From Atkinsonella hypoxylon (Eukaryota; Ascomycota; Sordariomycetes; Hypocreales; Clavicipitaceae), in contig JFHB01000008.1 in NCBI GenBank assembly GCA_000729835.1, forward strand, positions 62,001 to 126,000: DNA of 64,000 nucleotides. The letters run 5' to 3'. Shown here piece by piece: positions 58,967 through 64,000 of the stretch. The translations under genes were made by a program, and so were the position numbers. Below the pieces are notes generated by a model. It did not search any database, was not told the origin of the DNA, and saw only the letters and a list, made by a program, of their open reading frames with translations. Each line of letters begins with the position of its first letter. Positions within the stretch are counted from its first letter, which is position 1.

Positions 58967-60827
58967 GATGATGGTGTGATAATAATGGCAGTGCAGGTCG
59001 ATGTAAGCGACAGCAGCAACACTATGGGTGTGCTCTATTTAGAGAAGGGCGATGAAGACGCATCCGTCGGCCCTGGTTTCCCCCTCCCGGAAGTGTTGCG
59101 AACGAAGTAGCCAGAAGACGAGATGAGAATCAAGGCTGGCGTGCGCGTAGCGTTGCGGGACTGACACTGAATGAGTGCTGGAGATACGAAAACAAATTGT
59201 CGATGTCAAGTGTGGCGTAGAGTGTCGTCACAAGTAGTTTCCGGATGAGGAAGGGCGGCGACTGGAAGGGAAGAAGAATCCAGGCACTGGGGATCTGCTG
59301 GACAGTGACGACCACCACCCAGCTGGTATTGATAGCAGTATAGGTAGGCAGGTAGGCAGGTAGGCAGCTGGCAGCTGGCAGCTGGCAGCTGGCAGTTGGT
59401 CGTTGGTCGCTGGTGGGGTCAAAAGTCACCCAGTCCCTCATCCTCATCTTCTCCCTCTGCAGGCTATTTATTTATTTCACATTGAGTGCCAATATTGACG
59501 GGTAGCTGCCATGAGGTTGCCAATTCTCGCCCTTAAAAGATACACAAGATCAGCAAGCCTGATTCGAATCATGCGATAAAGTGATCAAAATCAGCGACCC
59601 CTTATCAGAGGGGATGAAGGCCCGGGACAGAGTGGCATGCGCGTGCCTCTGATGGTAGAGTTCAACGACGAGGCATTAGCGAGGCATTGGTGAGGCTTTG
59701 ATCTAGGGACGCGTGTTGATCTACGCCGCTTTCCTATTATAGGAAGTTGTGGAAGCCTTTCGAAGTGGGACGACTGGGGAGTGAATGCTGGGTGAAATTT
59801 GGGGAGAAAGCTGGATGTGACGTGGACGTCTTTGTTCTCCCATTTCGACCTGTTTCCTCCCCGACCGTGGCGTTGACGAAGGTTAAAAAGCTTTTTAGTC
59901 ACAAGTTTGTCGGACGCCACAAAGGCAAAAAAAAAAAAAGTTGTACTGTGTGAGTTTGTGATTAAGTTGCTATGGCTATGACAGTAACTGGTCCATTTCC
60001 AACAAAGCTAATGAAGTTGAATTTTAATGCCACATTCACGAATGACGTGCAGATGCCGCCATGGGTGCCGGGCTTCAGGTGGTCAGGCGGTGGCTGTCTA
60101 GCACAAAGCAAAAGCGCCAGGTGGGGAGGGGAGTTGAGATGAAACAAAGGCCGCCGCAAAGGTTCAGGTGCAGATATCGATGTGTAACATGTTCATGTCA
60201 GTATCAAGCACGGAGTATGTGGTTCCTCGGCAGGAACCGAAGATGGGCTAACCACTACTAGTACACGCACGCACACGCAGCTAGAGGTAAAAAGGACTAT
60301 CTAGGTACCTGATCTTGCCTGCTGCCTAAAGTGCCAAGGTAGGTACCCCTACCTTGCTTGGTACCTATCATCTACCATCACGCACCAAGCCCGAATTCTG
60401 ATGACAGTGATTAATGTGTTATCAATAGGGCAGACGCACCACGAGAGCCTTTGGAAAAGCCTTCAAAAAGCTTTAAATCATTGCTTGAAAATCCATGTTA
60501 CAGGCCCTCAAAGCACCTACCTACCTGTAAGCCAGAGTTCCCAGATGGGAACGATACAAGCAAGCTACCCGCGTAAGACTTGTGGGTGTCGAGTAGAAAT
60601 CAATCATTGTACCAACATAGTTTGTCTCTACAGCAGCGGTCAGGATTCCTGGAACTAGCTTGACAAGCTTTCTCGCGTGTTTTGGAGGAAGTCAAAGTCA
60701 AAGGAAAGGAAAGGAGGGGAGGGGGGGGGGTGTCATTGTTGATGTTTCTTGTGCCCGCGCCTGCCTCCGGTAGTCCGAAAGGTTAATCAGGGCTAGAAGC
60801 GATCTCGGAACAATCGGGAGTACAGCC
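58967..60827. other. 1.9-kb intergenic region with tandem repeats
   Basis: No gene supported. It contains the repeat at 59341-59396, an A run near 59926-59939, and a TAGGTACC cluster at 60300-60370. A CACGGAGTA word lies at 60209-60217. Confidence 0.5.
59341..59396. repeat. Two adjoining short tandem repeats
   Basis: About three GTAGGCAG units (59344-59366) run straight into about five GCAGCTG units (59364-59396). They share the GGCAG core, so one probably arose from the other. Confidence 0.9.
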
Positions 60828-61202
60828 ATGGCCAAATTGTATGTATGTCTGGCGGACGCCTTTGCTCCCTTGTCCAGTTTCCATCAGTCAACAGAGGTGT
60901 GAATCAGCCGCCGGAGGGAGCAGCTACGCCGATCAAAGTTCAAGGCGGTATGACACATTTGAAGTTGCCATGAACCAGCAAGCTGGCGTGAAGAAGTCGC
61001 TGTGTTTAAAATGTCCAGCCAAGGTGGCGTGAAGAGTAATTGTAGAAAGATCATGATCAAAAAAAGAAAAAAGAAAAAAAAAGACGAATCCATTGTGCTT
61101 CCTGGCAGGGAAATTGGTTGAAATTCCAGAATTTCGCATCACAGTAAAGGAAGAAGAAGAAAACCAAAACCAAAAGCTCCTGCCTCAGACGGCTCATCTA
61201 CA

Positions 61203-62369
61203 ATGGGTGTGCATCCATCGAAGCCACCGTCAATCGGACCAGGATGCTGGTTGACGCACTCGTATCCCAATTTCTTCGACTCCTTGGCGACCTGGAGCAC
61301 ACTGGATTGCGATTGTAGGCTGAACGGAACCTGCCCGTACGGACCGCCGCCGCCCCCCCGTCTGGATGAATTCGTCGAGATTTCCGACGCGGCCAAGAAA
61401 AAATGCGCGGAATTCATGGAGGTGCCGGCGGACGACACGTGGAATCCTGAATGGGGCAAAAAGGAGGTGCGCTGGTTGGTGAAGCACGGCTTCCCACAGC
61501 TGAGCATCGAAAAGAACATGGGCAAATGGCACGAGGATCGGTACTCCATCCGGCCTGCCAAGCACGGGAAGCGATACAGCCCCTCTGTCTACGAACTCAT
61601 CTTCGACGACCTCCTGGACTACCCGTCGACCGTCGCGCAAGTCTTCAACTTGACGTCTCCGGAGCAGAAAGGAGCCATAGCGGAAGGCTTCGGCAAGGGC
61701 TTCGGCAAGGGACGCCCGTTGGCAGACGGCCCGGATGCCGAGACCGAGACCAAGTTTGTTCTGGCCGTCATGCTCGCCGAGCCGTATCTGCACGCGCAGA
61801 CCATCACCTCTGTTCTTCCCGACACGGCGTTCGAAACCGTCCGTCACTGCGCCGAGTACGCTGTGCGGCGCAGCCTCGGGGCCGTGCAAGAGGCCAGGGC
61901 GAAGAAGCCGGCATACGGGCCAGCGAACCGTACGCTCATCCGCCACGGAGACGCACCCGACGAAGTCGACTACATGCTGCTGCTGGGCCTGCGCTACGTG
62001 GCACACATGGCACGGCGGACACGACGGTTTCGCCCCGGGCGGGCGGACGAGATCCGGATGAACCGCACATGCTCGTCCGTGTACCAGCGCGCCCTGGCGA
62101 GTTTCCAAGCGCCGGCGCACAGCAGATACTTGGCGAACCACGATGCGATTCTCTACGCGTTCGAATCGAAAAGCAACCGGAACCCGCTGTTCGAGGGGAT
62201 TCCAGCTCGCCATCCGTTCAATCCGCTGGGTCCGAGGCTCAACTTGACGGAAAATAGTCTGCGGGGGAAATTCGGTGCTGCGTTCCCTGAAGTGGCCGTT
62301 GGCCTGGACTTCTTCACGCTGGGCTTGCATGCAGAGACTATAGAGGCGCTTCGCACCGAGTCTGCCTGA
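61203..62369 (+). CDS. Unrecognised protein, GC-rich gene (388 aa or more)
   Basis: I do not recognise the family. An uninterrupted frame encodes 388 aa from the ATG at 61203. It starts with Pro-rich sequence, has a Cys cluster (LDCDCRLNGTCPYG, about residues 34-47), a GKGFGKGRPL segment, Arg-rich helices (YVAHMARRTRRFRPGRADEI) and ends GLDFFTLGLHAETIEALRTE. There is no signal peptide or membrane span, though three N-x-T sequons occur. Codon third positions are almost all C or G, unlike other genes here, so a long antisense frame also exists. The frame stays open upstream to a CAG at 61142-61144, reading GRRRKPKPKAPASDGSST before the Met. An alternative first exon, MAKF from ATG 60828 with a GTATGT donor at 60839, joins in phase and would give 411 aa. 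Function unknown. Confidence 0.65.
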   Translation: MGVHPSKPPSIGPGCWLTHSYPNFFDSLATWSTLDCDCRLNGTCPYGPPPPPRLDEFVEISDAAKKKCAEFMEVPADDTWNPEWGKKEVRWLVKHGFPQLSIEKNMGKWHEDRYSIRPAKHGKRYSPSVYELIFDDLLDYPSTVAQVFNLTSPEQKGAIAEGFGKGFGKGRPLADGPDAETETKFVLAVMLAEPYLHAQTITSVLPDTAFETVRHCAEYAVRRSLGAVQEARAKKPAYGPANRTLIRHGDAPDEVDYMLLLGLRYVAHMARRTRRFRPGRADEIRMNRTCSSVYQRALASFQAPAHSRYLANHDAILYAFESKSNRNPLFEGIPARHPFNPLGPRLNLTENSLRGKFGAAFPEVAVGLDFFTLGLHAETIEALRTESA

Positions 62370-64000
62370 TCCTGATCTTGTCCGTCCATTATCCCCTCCC
62401 TAGCTTGCTTTGCTTCGCTTCGGTAACGCGATCCGAGGGAAGCGCTACCCGCCCACGTTAAGTCGGCCCTGCTAGTTGCCGTTGCCGTTGCCGTCCCACT
62501 GAGCTACGACCGACCGGAGTACAAGAGGGGCTGAGGGGCTGGCTACCTTTGGTGTGCGTGCAGTAGTTAGTTAGTTAGGTCAAGCTTGCATCTGCCATCT
62601 GTCGGACATGGGGGGGCATGGGCATGAGCATGGGCATGGGCATGAGCATGGGCACGAGCATGGGCATGGGTCCTGTGCGTGGCCTGGTGCCGACTTACAA
62701 CTTACACCGGGGGAAGCACGCGACCGGATTTTAAATGTGCACTAGTTGCCAGTTACTGCGACGGGTTTGCATCACATTCATCGAGCCCTGAAATTAATAT
62801 ATATTCCCTTCTCCAAGTGAAAATTCAATACCATTGATGCAAAATAAACACGTGTGCTTTCACACGCCGTGGGCCCGCCTGACTACATCGCAGCAAGCAT
62901 CAAGTTACGCTTCCGAAGCTTGGGACCTTCCTCCAAACACCAACAATCAAATAAATAGTGAACTACATCAAAACTCAACTCTGCCCCATCAGAATCCAAC
63001 CCTATCTCTACCGAGTATCTATCTCCTTGTCATTATCCCTTCCCGCATCCGCCAATCTACTCCCTCCCACTCAACCAACCATCCCACCCAGTCAATGACA
63101 TCATCGCCCAGATCAAAAATCCCAAAAATCCATGTGTACGGAGTATTCCGTAATGGAAAGAAAATCCATGCTTGGATTTCCATGCATCTGCCACACCATC
63201 TCGAGCTGCACCCCACCTCCCTCGCTCCGTCCCGTCCAGATGAGGCAACTCCTCCATCCATCCCGTATATACATACCATCGTTACACAACATATCTGAGT
63301 CCCTTCCAGGGCATAAAGCCGAGTCACTCGCTCAAAACTAGATACCGCATCGTGGTCAATCAAATGCGCCCGCCGAACTAGGGCCGGCGCGCAGCCTGTG
63401 TAAACCCGGATAGCCATCATCCGTCCCATCACAGATCGCTTATAACACCTTTGACTTACTTCATGCCTGCGTTCTGTGTCGTCCCATCAAAGCTTGTGTC
63501 TCAGTCACCACATGTCCTTCAACATGGAGGAGCGTTGCACAAAATATAGATGTAGAAAAATATAGAAAAATATAGAAAAATATATATAAAAAAATACATA
63601 TATATAAAAAAAAAAAAAAAATTTTCTTGCCTGCATGTCCCCGACTAGATCCAAACCCTAACCTCGACCTGGGCTCAACTCACATCCTTCCCTCGTGGCT
63701 TCTTGCTCCAGGCTTCTAGGCCCTCGATTCTCGTCACTGACATTGTATATGACAATCGTAGCGTTGGAAGATGCATTCTGAGAATGAAGTGATTCTTGCA
63801 AAGTAGAAAACGGCCGAGTCTTTCCATGTGCCATCCTCAATTCGATTCTTTGCCTGTGTTATAGTAGTTCGCCGTCTCTGCTCCACGTCGTCCCACAGCA
63901 ATCCAACGCACAACACACAACGGGCTCAGCAGGGGGTGGTCTAGTAGTAGATATATATCATGAGTCGGCACATGCCATCTGACTGCACCAGCCAAGTAAT
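62370..64000. other. Terminal 1.6 kb without a supported gene
   Basis: It contains the GGGCAT/GAGCAT repeat (62606-62670), a TACGGAGTA word (63137-63145), and an AT-rich stretch of TATAGAAAAA decamers followed by an A run (63545-63621). Short frames have no domains. The last about 350 nt could belong to a gene outside the window, but nothing supports it. Confidence 0.5.
62606..62670. repeat. (GGGCAT/GAGCAT)n hexamer repeat
   Basis: About ten hexamers alternating GGGCAT and GAGCAT with one GGGCAC variant, about 240 nt beyond the stop codon of the GC-rich gene. Confidence 0.9.

Noticed and set aside
59561..59571. GATTCGAATC resembling a tRNA B-box
   Set aside because: The flanking bases do not pair as a T-stem and no A-box lies at the right distance.
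61230..62330. 366-codon open frame antisense to the GC-rich gene
   Set aside because: It mirrors the sense gene because third positions are almost all G/C. Its translation is Arg/Val/Leu-rich and shows no domain.
1..64000. CRISPR array, bacterial operon or secondary-metabolite cluster
   Set aside because: Direct repeats present are simple microsatellites without spacers; the genes are eukaryotic, spliced and functionally unrelated; no polyketide, peptide or terpene synthase was seen.

Overview
The window reads as nuclear chromosomal DNA of a filamentous ascomycete, most likely a sordariomycete such as a member of Hypocreales. The evidence is: genes with short (about 54-110 nt) GT..AG introns, a Zn2Cys6 regulator, a phosducin-like protein of the BDM-1 type, a fungal long-form NAD-glutamate dehydrogenase, long disordered Ser/Pro-rich proteins, and intergenic DNA full of homopolymers, microsatellites and TACCTAGGTA-like words. 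There are no operons, CRISPR arrays, rRNA genes or convincing tRNAs. The species is not identifiable from sequence alone.

Layout. 0-8 kb: phosducin-like G-beta-gamma regulator (+), an unrecognised single-pass membrane protein (+), and RanBP1 (+). 9.7-19 kb: TAF14-type YEATS/ET protein (+), a 3.8-kb gene-free stretch, and a large Zn2Cys6 transcription factor with polyglutamine tracts (+). 20-33.2 kb: a minus-strand block of an ADF-H domain protein, a Ptc1-type PP2C phosphatase, the ESCRT-III subunit Vps2/Did4 and an adenosine-deaminase-like enzyme. 33.2-36.5 kb: AT-rich, apparently repeat-decayed DNA on both sides of the small TOM22 gene. 36.5-43.5 kb: a long gene-poor tract. 43.6-52.4 kb: NAD-dependent glutamate dehydrogenase (+) and a Tea4/TeaC/Bud14-like SH3 polarity protein (+) whose long second exon carries one in-frame TAG. 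53.8-56 kb: a divergent ribosomal-protein pair, eL32 (-) and uS9 (+), sharing about 500 bp of promoter. 57.4-59 kb: AAR2 splicing factor (-). 60.8-62.4 kb: a GC-rich gene of unknown function (+). The last 1.6 kb has no recognised gene.

Most genes are housekeeping: nuclear transport, transcription initiation, translation, U5 snRNP assembly, mitochondrial import, endosomal sorting, and nitrogen or nucleotide catabolism. They look independently transcribed; the only clear shared regulation is the ribosomal-protein pair. Exon boundaries below were deduced by hand from splice consensus, reading phase and remembered family sequences.

I found no convincing undescribed multi-gene system. The observations most worth a second look are the in-frame TAG in the SH3 gene; a degenerate repeat with 39-nt inverted arms whose mismatches are mostly transitions, with related copies flanking TOM22; an over-represented intergenic word TACGGAGTA; dispersed TACCTAGGTA clusters; and two unrecognised genes, at 3954-5801 and near 61203-62369.
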